DNA from: Microbacteriaceae bacterium UBA4731
Lineage (GTDB): Bacteria; Actinomycetota; Actinomycetes; Actinomycetales; Microbacteriaceae
Assembly: GCA_002404115.1 (NCBI GenBank)
Contig: DHJB01000025.1
Location: forward strand, 1,227-7,446
Reading direction: 5' to 3'
DNA: 6,220 nt
A model generated the notes under the pieces. It was not told where the DNA came from and made no database searches. It worked only from the letters and a program-made list of their open reading frames with translations. Made by a program: the position numbers and the translations under genes. Shown here piece after piece: positions 1-5,550 of this stretch. The stretch's first letter is position 1. Each line of letters begins with the position of its first letter.

Positions 1-1
1 C

Positions 2-94
2 ACCGAGTTCCCGTCGGCCGCACGTTTCGCCGTCTATCTCAGGCGATTGCTGATCCGTGCCTGGCAGTGTTGGCGTTCCCGCCGTACCGCCTAG
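2..94 (+). CDS. Possible C-terminal end of an unidentified protein (5' truncated)
   Basis: Reading from base 2, one plus-strand frame stays open for 30 codons and stops at TAG (92-94). The stop overlaps the surE stop codon on the other strand (91-93), a tight convergent arrangement that is common in compact actinobacterial genomes. The peptide begins TEFPSAARFAVYLRRLLIR and continues with Trp- and Arg-rich residues to an end in SRRTA. It looks like a basic amphipathic C-terminal helix. About 22 of 30 third positions are G or C, in line with coding DNA here, but frame 1 is also open and only slightly poorer, so the frame choice is not secure. I do not recognise the family. It could equally be non-coding sequence. 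Confidence 0.35.
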   Translation, partial: TEFPSAARFAVYLRRLLIRAWQCWRSRRTA

Positions 95-870
95 GCCCTG
101 CCGACAGTCTCGGCGAAGAGCGCCGGCATCGCGACTTCGCCCACCGACTGAATGGAAGTGACGGTTGCGTAGCCGGCGCTGAGCAACTCGGCGTCGCTCC
201 CGGGCGAGCCCGGAACCGCCGTATCGGCAACAGAGAGCCGCACGTGATGGCGGTCCTGTTCGGTCATCGTGGTCTGAACGACGCCGAACCTGGCCAGGGT
301 CGCCGCCCGGTATTCGGGGAGCTCGTCGCCAGCGACGTCGGGGACATTGAGATTGAGCACCGTCCCGGCCGGCAGCTCCAGGAGGAACGGCACCAGCCCG
401 GCGGCGAGGCGGGCAGCGACACCCCAGCGCGGGGACGTGGTTTCCGGCCCGACGTCGACCGAGACGGCCAGGCCGCGTCCGCCGTTCACGCCCGAGGTCA
501 GGGCGGCCCCCACGGTGCCGGAATGCAAGATCGCCCGGCCGATGTTGGCGCCGGGATTGACCCCGGAGAGCACGAGTTCGGGCGCCCGGCCGAACGCGCC
601 ATGGCTCGCGATCAGGGTGATCAACGCCGGGGCGCCGTGCACCGCGTAGGTCGGGATGCCGTCGAGCCCCTCCAGGTGTCGCCGATCGAGCAGGATGCGG
701 CCGTCGCTGTTGCTCGCCGTGATCGAGGCGCCGCTGCCGCTCGATTCCGTCGCCGGTGCGGCGACAACAATGTCCAGGCCGGCGTCGATCGCGGCGAGCG
801 CGAGCCGGAGCAAGCCGGGGGAGTTGATGCCGTCGTCGTTCGTGATGAGGGTCAGGAAGGACTGGGTCAT
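91..870 (-). CDS. surE: SurE 5'/3'-nucleotidase (survival protein SurE)
   Basis: SurE enzymes are cytoplasmic, metal-dependent phosphatases that remove phosphate from nucleoside 5'- or 3'-monophosphates; some also cleave short polyphosphate. This 259-aa protein has the usual family length and the signature blocks in order. TNDDG at residues 10-14 supplies the metal-binding Asp12-Asp13. VVAAPATESSGSGASIT (35-51) supplies the metal-binding Ser at about residue 44. SGVNPGANIG (102-111) supplies Asn105, and SGTVGAA (117-123) follows. The block that is usually GTPaDCV reads GAPALITL (79-86), a divergent version. The ATG start at 868-870 overlaps the TGA of the upstream kinase (ATGA), and there is no strong ribosome binding site, so translation is probably coupled to the kinase. 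The TAG stop touches a possible convergent gene end. The family call is firm; the physiological substrate is not known from sequence. Confidence 0.95.
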   Translation of the reverse strand: MTQSFLTLITNDDGINSPGLLRLALAAIDAGLDIVVAAPATESSGSGASITASNSDGRILLDRRHLEGLDGIPTYAVHGAPALITLIASHGAFGRAPELVLSGVNPGANIGRAILHSGTVGAALTSGVNGGRGLAVSVDVGPETTSPRWGVAARLAAGLVPFLLELPAGTVLNLNVPDVAGDELPEYRAATLARFGVVQTTMTEQDRHHVRLSVADTAVPGSPGSDAELLSAGYATVTSIQSVGEVAMPALFAETVGRA

Positions 871-1847
871 TGTTCCCGGATCCTCTTGGCCAGGTCGTCC
901 GGGCTGAGCCGGGTGGCGGCCGCCGGCGCCGCCTCAACCGGGTAGATCCGCACCAGGTCGCGCAACGCTCGCACGGTCTCCGCCTCGCCGGTGCCGAGTC
1001 CGTGCCGAGTCACATTCAGCGCTCCGGCGGCCGCACCGAGCGCCACCGCTTCCTCGATCGTGCCGCCCGCGGCGAGGGTCGCAGCCACCCCGGCGGTCAG
1101 CGAGTCGCCGGCGCCGCTGGCATCCGTGATCTGCATCGTCGGCATGTGGACTTCGCTCACGACGCCGTCCGCCAGCAGCAGGATGGGCTGCTCGGCCCGA
1201 CTGATGATCACGTTGCCGGCCCCCTCGGCCCGGAGCAGGTGCATGGCCGCAATCAGGTGTTCCCGGCTGGTGTCGGGGACCCGGCCGTCGGCAAGCAGTT
1301 CCTGGTCGCTGACCTTGACCACGGTCACGCCGCCCCGAAGCGCCGCGGTGAGGCGGTCGCCGGCGAGGTCGGCAATGACCCGGCGGCCCGCGGTGCGCAG
1401 GTCGGCGGCCAGGCGCCGGTAGACATCCGCAGGCACCACGTCTTCGCTGGCCGGCCCGCTGAGGATGATCGTTCCGGCCCCGAGGCCCGCCCGCAGGGTC
1501 AGGCCGTACAGCTTGTCGAGGTCGTGGCGGGACAGCGGTTCCCCGCCCGTCTCGGCGATCCGGATTCGTTCCCCGCCGCGCCGATCGTGCACATAGGCGG
1601 CGCCGCGGCCCTCCCGGTGAACCGCGAGAACATGGATGCCTTCGTCGTCAATGAGGTGGCGCAGCACCTGCCCGGTCTCACCGGAGAAGACGGAGCACAT
1701 CGTCACCGTCGCGCCGAGGGCGAGCAGCATCCGTGCCTGCCACACGCCCTGGCCGCCGGCGTGCAGGTGAATATCGGCGTGGTCGCGGTGATCCTCGACG
1801 GTCACCGTCAGGACCGGGGATGGCGCGAAGACCACGACCTCGTTCAC
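867..1847 (-). CDS. PfkB-family (1-phosphofructokinase/tagatose-6-P kinase-like) carbohydrate kinase, divergent
   Basis: This 326-aa ribokinase-fold protein matches the 1-phosphofructokinase-like branch of PfkB in length and in motif order. The second PfkB signature, TDASGAGDS (241-249), is intact and carries the catalytic base Asp248 and the anion-hole glycines. The start VVVFAPSPVLTVTVE aligns with the usual TLTPNPALDxTVE, and AGGQGVWQA (30-38) aligns with AGGKGxNxA. The substrate-contacting positions differ: NPxxD has become SPVLT, the GGKG Lys has become Gln33, the usual Asn has become Trp36, and KPN has become KVS (178-180). The protein may phosphorylate a different sugar or a nucleoside, or may act in another way. 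The start is GTG at 1845-1847, supported by a TAGAAT -10 box placed for a leaderless transcript; an in-frame GTG four codons later is the alternative. It is the first gene of an operon with surE. Confidence 0.85.
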   Translation of the reverse strand: MNEVVVFAPSPVLTVTVEDHRDHADIHLHAGGQGVWQARMLLALGATVTMCSVFSGETGQVLRHLIDDEGIHVLAVHREGRGAAYVHDRRGGERIRIAETGGEPLSRHDLDKLYGLTLRAGLGAGTIILSGPASEDVVPADVYRRLAADLRTAGRRVIADLAGDRLTAALRGGVTVVKVSDQELLADGRVPDTSREHLIAAMHLLRAEGAGNVIISRAEQPILLLADGVVSEVHMPTMQITDASGAGDSLTAGVAATLAAGGTIEEAVALGAAAGALNVTRHGLGTGEAETVRALRDLVRIYPVEAAPAAATRLSPDDLAKRIREQ

Positions 1848-1853
1848 GTCGGC

Positions 1854-1859
1854 ATTCTA
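1854..1859 (-). promoter_or_regulatory. Predicted -10 box of the kinase-surE operon; leaderless start
   Basis: Read on the minus strand this is TAGAAT, five of six matches to the TATAAT consensus. Six bases separate it from the GTG start at 1847, so transcription starting at the usual distance would begin on the G of the start codon. No Shine-Dalgarno sequence precedes the GTG, which fits leaderless translation, common in actinobacteria. The -35 region expected at about 1877-1882 has no clear consensus. This is a prediction from spacing only. Confidence 0.45.
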
Positions 1860-1867
1860 CGAACGAA

Positions 1868-1879
1868 ACGGCAAGCCGT
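1868..1879. promoter_or_regulatory. Inverted repeat ACGGC-AA-GCCGT, candidate operator
   Basis: This is a perfect 5-2-5 inverted repeat lying just upstream of the predicted kinase -10 box and covering the spacer and expected -35 position of that promoter. A dimeric regulator bound here would block RNA polymerase at the kinase-surE operon. It does not have the central CG typical of LacI-type operators, and no regulator gene is visible in the window. Confidence 0.35.
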
Positions 1880-1930
1880 GGGAAAGTACACAGACGAACT
1901 TTTCGCGGAATAGGACAGGCCGGCGCGAGG

Positions 1931-1959
1931 TTCAGGCAGTAGATGCATTTGCATACAAC
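1931..1959 (+). promoter_or_regulatory. Possible promoter of the flavin monooxygenase gene
   Basis: TTCAGG (1931-1936, three matches to TTGACA) is separated by 17 bases from TACAAC (1954-1959, four matches to TATAAT). Transcription would start near 1966, about 20 bases before the ATG at 1986. The leader contains AAAGG (1971-1975) as a modest ribosome binding site ten bases before the ATG. The consensus matches are weak, so this is tentative. Confidence 0.3.
1943..1954. promoter_or_regulatory. Inverted repeat ATGCA-TT-TGCAT, candidate operator
   Basis: This is a perfect 5-2-5 inverted repeat in an AT-rich patch that stands out from the surrounding high-GC DNA. It lies in the spacer of the possible monooxygenase promoter and abuts its -10 box. 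The position and size suit a repressor of the MarR or TetR type, but the protein is not identified and none is encoded in this window. Confidence 0.45.
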
Positions 1960-1985
1960 TTGATCTTCTGAAAGGCGCCCACCGC

Positions 1986-3035
1986 ATGGCACACGAGTTT
2001 GAACTGGGTCTGGATACCTTTGGAGACGTCACCTACGACGCCGACGGGCGGCTTCTTCCGCAATGGCAGGTGCTCCGCAACGTCGTCGCGGAGGCCGTGC
2101 TGGCAGACCAGGTTGGACTCGATTTCTTCGGGATCGGGGAGCACCACCGGGAGGACTTCGCCGTGTCGGCCCCTGAGGTGGTCCTGGCCGCGATCGCCGG
2201 TCAGACCAGCCGCATCCGCCTCGGCTCCGCGGTGACGGTGCTCAGCTCCGACGACCCCGTGCGGGTGTTCCAGCGGTTCGCGACCCTCGACGCGGTGTCG
2301 AACGGCCGCGCCGAGGTCATCCTCGGACGCGGATCCTTTACCGAATCATTCCCGCTCTTCGGCTACGAACTCGACCAGTACGAGCTGCTCTTCGAGGAGA
2401 AGCTCAACCTCTTCACCGAGCTCCTCGCCGAGAAGCCCGTCAGCTGGTCCGGGGAGACCCGGGCGGCCCTGAGCGCCCAGCGCGTGTTCCCGCCGACCGA
2501 ATCGGGGGCGCTCCGCACCTGGATCGGCGTGGGCGGCAGCCCGCAGTCGGTCGTGCGCGCCGCGCACTACGGCCTGCCGCTCATGCTGGCCATCATCGGC
2601 GGCGAGCCGCTCTCCTTCGCCCCGCTGGTTGACCTCTACCACCGTGCCCTGGCCAAGTTCGAGCGAGAGACGCTGCCGATCGGTCAGCACTCCCCGGGCT
2701 ACATCGCCGCGACGGATGAGCAGGCCCGCGAGGAAATGTGGCCGCACTTCGCCGCCATGCAGGAGCGAATCGGCCGCGAGCGCGGCTGGGGACCGATGAC
2801 CCGCGACCGTTTCGAGCACGATGCCGGCCTGGATGGCGCGCTCTTCGTGGGCTCGCCGGAGACCGTCGCCGCCAAGATCGTGCGGGTGGCGCAGGGCCTC
2901 GGACTGTCCCGCTTCGACCTCAAGTACAGCCTGGGCACACTCCCGCACGAGGCCCTGATGACCAGCATCGAGCTCTACGGCACGCAGGTTGCCCCTCTCG
3001 TGCGCGATGCCCTCGCGCAGCAACCTCGCGACTGA
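1986..3035 (+). CDS. LLM-class (luciferase-like) flavin-dependent monooxygenase/oxidoreductase
   Basis: This 349-aa protein has the bacterial luciferase-like TIM-barrel fold family pattern and would be a cytoplasmic oxidoreductase using reduced FMN (or F420 in some relatives). The N-terminal strand reads FELGLDTFGDV (5-15). A GIGEHHREDF block (49-58) carries the conserved EHH. SAVTVLSSDDPVRVFQRFATLD (81-102) and NGRAEVILGRGSF (106-118) are the typical core and phosphate-side motifs, and WIGVGGSPQSVVRAA follows in the C-terminal half. The overall pattern resembles the subfamily built around structure 2I7G (TIGR03858) from memory; this was not searched. The substrate cannot be predicted. The ATG is preceded by AAAGG at 1971-1975. 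The gene is divergent from the kinase-surE operon and shares its promoter region. Its last three codons and stop lie in the arm of a long hairpin. Confidence 0.92.
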   Translation: MAHEFELGLDTFGDVTYDADGRLLPQWQVLRNVVAEAVLADQVGLDFFGIGEHHREDFAVSAPEVVLAAIAGQTSRIRLGSAVTVLSSDDPVRVFQRFATLDAVSNGRAEVILGRGSFTESFPLFGYELDQYELLFEEKLNLFTELLAEKPVSWSGETRAALSAQRVFPPTESGALRTWIGVGGSPQSVVRAAHYGLPLMLAIIGGEPLSFAPLVDLYHRALAKFERETLPIGQHSPGYIAATDEQAREEMWPHFAAMQERIGRERGWGPMTRDRFEHDAGLDGALFVGSPETVAAKIVRVAQGLGLSRFDLKYSLGTLPHEALMTSIELYGTQVAPLVRDALAQQPRD

Positions 3036-3089
3036 GCAGTTTCGGCGGCAAACCGGGTGCGGGAACCGCCGAAACTGCTCACTCGCGGG
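3025..3089. repeat. Long hairpin spanning the monooxygenase stop codon (terminator-like or palindromic element)
   Basis: Bases 3025-3048 pair with 3066-3089 around a 17-base loop. The inner 16 positions (3033-3048 with 3066-3081) are perfectly complementary; their core is GAGCAGTTTCGGCGG against CCGCCGAAACTGCTC. Beyond a single C-C mismatch (3032/3082), a further seven positions pair, one of them as a T-G wobble. The loop contains a small CCG/CGG stem. The left arm covers nearly all of the last three codons (Pro-Arg-Asp) and the TGA of the monooxygenase gene. There is no T tract after the right arm, so it is not a classical intrinsic terminator. A U-less actinobacterial terminator, an mRNA 3'-end protector or a dispersed palindromic repeat would all fit. 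Confidence 0.85.
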
Positions 3090-3243
3090 ACGGATGCTCG
3101 TGCGGGGAGACACGGGGGAGGAGCGGCGGAGGAGCGAGGTTGGCGGGCGGCGCTGAAGATGGGGAGCGCCGGAGGCGGTAACCTACGAGAAGGGCACCAT
3201 CGGCGAAGCTGGTCTCACTTCTGACCCCCCGAACCCCCGCATC
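3090..3243 (+). other. Gene-free leader/promoter region upstream of glgX
   Basis: No credible gene is seen here. The left part (3101-3139) is purine-rich and holds phased GGAGGAGCG repeats. The middle contains TAACCT (3179-3184), which fits the loose TAnnnT -10 pattern but lacks a recognisable -35, so I do not call a promoter. The right end (3223-3239) carries C6 and C5 runs just before the ribosome binding site. Since the long hairpin lies upstream and the spacing is over 150 bases, glgX most likely has its own promoter in this interval. Confidence 0.5.
3117..3136 (+). repeat. Two direct copies of GGAGGAGCG with 11-bp spacing
   Basis: GGAGGAGCG occurs at 3117-3125 and again at 3128-3136, 11 bases apart start to start, close to one helical turn. 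A degenerate third copy (6 of 9 matches) sits 11 bases upstream at 3106-3114. They could be helically phased protein-binding sites upstream of glgX, or simply low-complexity purine-rich DNA. Confidence 0.4.
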
Positions 3244-3245
3244 TT

Positions 3246-3251
3246 GAGGAG
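3246..3251 (+). promoter_or_regulatory. Ribosome binding site GAGGAG that decides the glgX start
   Basis: GAGGAG lies four bases before the TTG at 3256. A longer reading frame begins at the TTG at 3244, but that codon overlaps the ribosome binding site itself. The site therefore places the start at 3256, and the resulting N-terminus [14 protein letters not shown] matches how actinobacterial GlgX/TreX proteins usually begin. Confidence 0.75.
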
Positions 3252-3255
3252 TCCC

Positions 3256-5550
3256 TTGGAAACCTGGCCCGGAACCGCATACCCGCTTGGCGCAACCTAC
3301 GACGGAAGCGGCACGAACTTCGCGATCTTCAGCGAGGCCGCAGAACGCGTCGAACTCTGCCTGTTCGACGACGCTGGCGTCGAAACCCGCATCGACGTGC
3401 GCGAGTCGGATGCCTTCATCTGGCACTGCTACCTGCCTCACGCGCAGCCGGGCCAGCGGTACGGCTACCGCGTGCACGCCGAGTACAACCCGGACGAGGG
3501 CAAGCGCGCCAACTCCAACAAGCTCCTGCTTGACCCGTACGCCAAGGCGACCTCCGGAACCATCGACTGGAATCCGGCGCTCTTCTCGTACAACTTCGGC
3601 GACCCCGACTCGCGCAACGACGAGGACTCGGCCCCGCACATGATGCTCGGCGTCGTCGTCAACCCCTTCTTCGACTGGCAGGGCGAGCAGCCGCTGCACA
3701 CCCCCTACAACGAGTCGCTGATCTACGAGGCCCACGTGAAGGGCCTCACCCAGCTGCAGGATGCCGTTCCAGAGCAACAGCGCGGCACCTACGCGGGTGT
3801 CGCCCATCCGTCGGTGATCGAACACCTGCAGAAGCTCGGCGTCACCGCGATCGAGCTCATGCCCGTGCACCAGTTCGTCAACGACGGCACGCTCATGGAG
3901 AAGGGCCTCAACAACTACTGGGGTTACAACACGATCGGCTTCTTCTCGCCGCACAACGCGTACTCGTCGACCGGCGACCGCGGCCAGCAGGTTCAGGAAT
4001 TCAAGGGCATGGTGCGTTCCCTGCACGCGGCCGGCATCGAGGTCATCCTCGACGTGGTCTACAACCACACCGCTGAGGGCAACCACCTCGGGCCGACGAT
4101 CTCCTTCAAGGGCATCGACAACGAGGCCTACTACCGTCTGATGGACGACGACAAGCGTCACTACATGGACTACACGGGCACCGGCAACACCCTCAATGTT
4201 CGGCATCCGCACGCCCTGCAGCTGATCATGGACTCGCTGCGCTACTGGGCCATCGAGATGCACGTCGACGGTTTCCGGTTCGACCTCGCATCCGCGCTGG
4301 CCCGCGACCTGTACGACGTCGACAAGCTGTCAACCTTCTTTGAAATGGTGCAGCAGGACCCGATCGTCTCGCAGGTGAAGCTCATCGCCGAGCCGTGGGA
4401 CGTTGGCCCCGGCGGCTACCAGGTGGGTAACTTCCCACCTCAGTGGTCGGAGTGGAACGGCAAGTACCGGGACACCGTGCGCGACTTCTGGCGCGGGGAA
4501 CCGTCGACGCTGGGGGAGTTCGCGTCCCGCATCACCGGCTCCGCCGACCTCTACGAGCACTCCGGGCGGCGCCCGGTCGCGTCGATCAACTTCGTTACGG
4601 CGCACGACGGTTTCACGCTGGGTGACCTCGTCTCGTACAACGACAAGCACAACGACGCCAACGGTGAGAACAACCAGGACGGCGAATCGCACAACCGTTC
4701 CTGGAACTCCGGCGTCGAAGGCCCCACGGATGACCCCGAGGTGCGCGCACTCCGGGCCAGGCAGCACCGCAACTTCCTCGCGACCATGCTCCTCTCGCAG
4801 GGCGTGCCGATGATCCTGCACGGCGACGAACTCGGCCGCACCCAGAACGGCAACAACAACACCTACGCGCAGGACAACGAACTGAGCTGGATCCACTGGG
4901 ACAAGGCCGACCAGCCGCTGGTGGAATTCACGGCGGCCGTGTCGCGGCTGCGGCGGGAGCATCCGACATTCCGGCGCAGCCGGTTCTTCGACGGCCACCC
5001 CGGCGCCATGGCCGAGGGCGCGCCGTTGGCGGACATCGTCTGGCTGAACACCGACGGCGCCGAGATGCGCCCGGAGGACTGGGTCGAGAACCGTGCCCGC
5101 ACTGTTGGAATGTTCCTCAACGGTGAGGGCATCCGGGAGCGGGACAACCGCGGCCAGTTCCTGACGGACGTCAACTTCCTGCTCTGCTTCAACGCCGACC
5201 ACGAGGACGTCACCTTCACGCTGCCGTCGGCGGAGTACTCGCGGGCCTGGGAGGTCGTCGTCGACACGGCAGGCACCGGCGCCGACAGTGCGCCCAAGCC
5301 GGCCGGATCGTCGTATGTGCTGTCGTCGCGGTCACTGGTTGTGCTGCGCGCCTACCAGCCCCCGGAAATGGCCCCTGACCACTCCGTAGCGGCGTCGTTG
5401 GCCGCATCGTCGGGTTCGCACATCCCGCCGGCCGCCCCGGTGCCTGAGGTGCTCCCGGAGGCACCATCGGCCACCAAGCGCCCCGCGCGCAAAACCGCCA
5501 GGCCGAAGGTCGCACAGCCGAAGGACACCAACCCGCCGGTCGCCCCGTGA
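3256..5550 (+). CDS. glgX: Glycogen debranching enzyme GlgX/TreX (GH13 isoamylase type)
   Basis: The enzyme hydrolyses alpha-1,6 branch points of glycogen in the cytoplasm, yielding linear maltooligosaccharides. Numbered from the TTG start (764 aa), a CBM48-type N-terminal domain begins at once with [19 protein letters not shown]. The GH13 barrel shows region I DVVYNHT (266-272), region [10 protein letters not shown] with nucleophile Asp343, region III LIAEPWD with acid/base Glu379, and region IV VTAHDGF with Asp451. The catalytic triad is complete. A C-terminal beta domain ends near residue 700 ([11 protein letters not shown]). About 60 further residues, rich in Pro, Ala, Lys and Arg, are an extension beyond the usual length of about 660-710 aa. 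The stop overlaps the treY start, so the two are cotranscribed and probably coupled. In this setting the protein fits the TreX role of feeding TreY, though it also serves glycogen breakdown. Confidence 0.97.
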   Translation: METWPGTAYPLGATYDGSGTNFAIFSEAAERVELCLFDDAGVETRIDVRESDAFIWHCYLPHAQPGQRYGYRVHAEYNPDEGKRANSNKLLLDPYAKATSGTIDWNPALFSYNFGDPDSRNDEDSAPHMMLGVVVNPFFDWQGEQPLHTPYNESLIYEAHVKGLTQLQDAVPEQQRGTYAGVAHPSVIEHLQKLGVTAIELMPVHQFVNDGTLMEKGLNNYWGYNTIGFFSPHNAYSSTGDRGQQVQEFKGMVRSLHAAGIEVILDVVYNHTAEGNHLGPTISFKGIDNEAYYRLMDDDKRHYMDYTGTGNTLNVRHPHALQLIMDSLRYWAIEMHVDGFRFDLASALARDLYDVDKLSTFFEMVQQDPIVSQVKLIAEPWDVGPGGYQVGNFPPQWSEWNGKYRDTVRDFWRGEPSTLGEFASRITGSADLYEHSGRRPVASINFVTAHDGFTLGDLVSYNDKHNDANGENNQDGESHNRSWNSGVEGPTDDPEVRALRARQHRNFLATMLLSQGVPMILHGDELGRTQNGNNNTYAQDNELSWIHWDKADQPLVEFTAAVSRLRREHPTFRRSRFFDGHPGAMAEGAPLADIVWLNTDGAEMRPEDWVENRARTVGMFLNGEGIRERDNRGQFLTDVNFLLCFNADHEDVTFTLPSAEYSRAWEVVVDTAGTGADSAPKPAGSSYVLSSRSLVVLRAYQPPEMAPDHSVAASLAASSGSHIPPAAPVPEVLPEAPSATKRPARKTARPKVAQPKDTNPPVAP

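Noticed and set aside
991..1011. Tandem 10-base direct repeat GTGCCGAGTC in the kinase gene
   Set aside because: It encodes HGLGTG-type residues in a normal part of the PfkB C-terminal region. The 11-base period is not a multiple of three, so a real duplication would have broken the frame; coincidence is the simpler reading.
1844..1855. Four-codon minus-strand upstream frame (ATG CCG ACG TGA) before the kinase
   Set aside because: Its ATG overlaps the predicted -10 box, so it would not be transcribed if that promoter is right; it has no ribosome binding site.
67..1913. Long plus-strand open frames opposite surE and the kinase (for example 67-945 and 870-1913)
   Set aside because: They are antisense to two well-recognised genes, their translations are Arg/Gly/His-rich without any family motif, and long open antisense frames are expected in high-GC coding DNA.
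3244..3255. Upstream TTG start for glgX at 3244
   Set aside because: This codon overlaps the GAGGAG ribosome binding site and would add four residues not typical of GlgX; the TTG at 3256 fits both the site and the family N-terminus.
3079..4263. Minus-strand frame of 394 codons opposite the start of glgX
   Set aside because: It is the reverse shadow of glgX, with a Val/Arg/His-rich composition and no motif; glgX has the complete catalytic triad on the plus strand.
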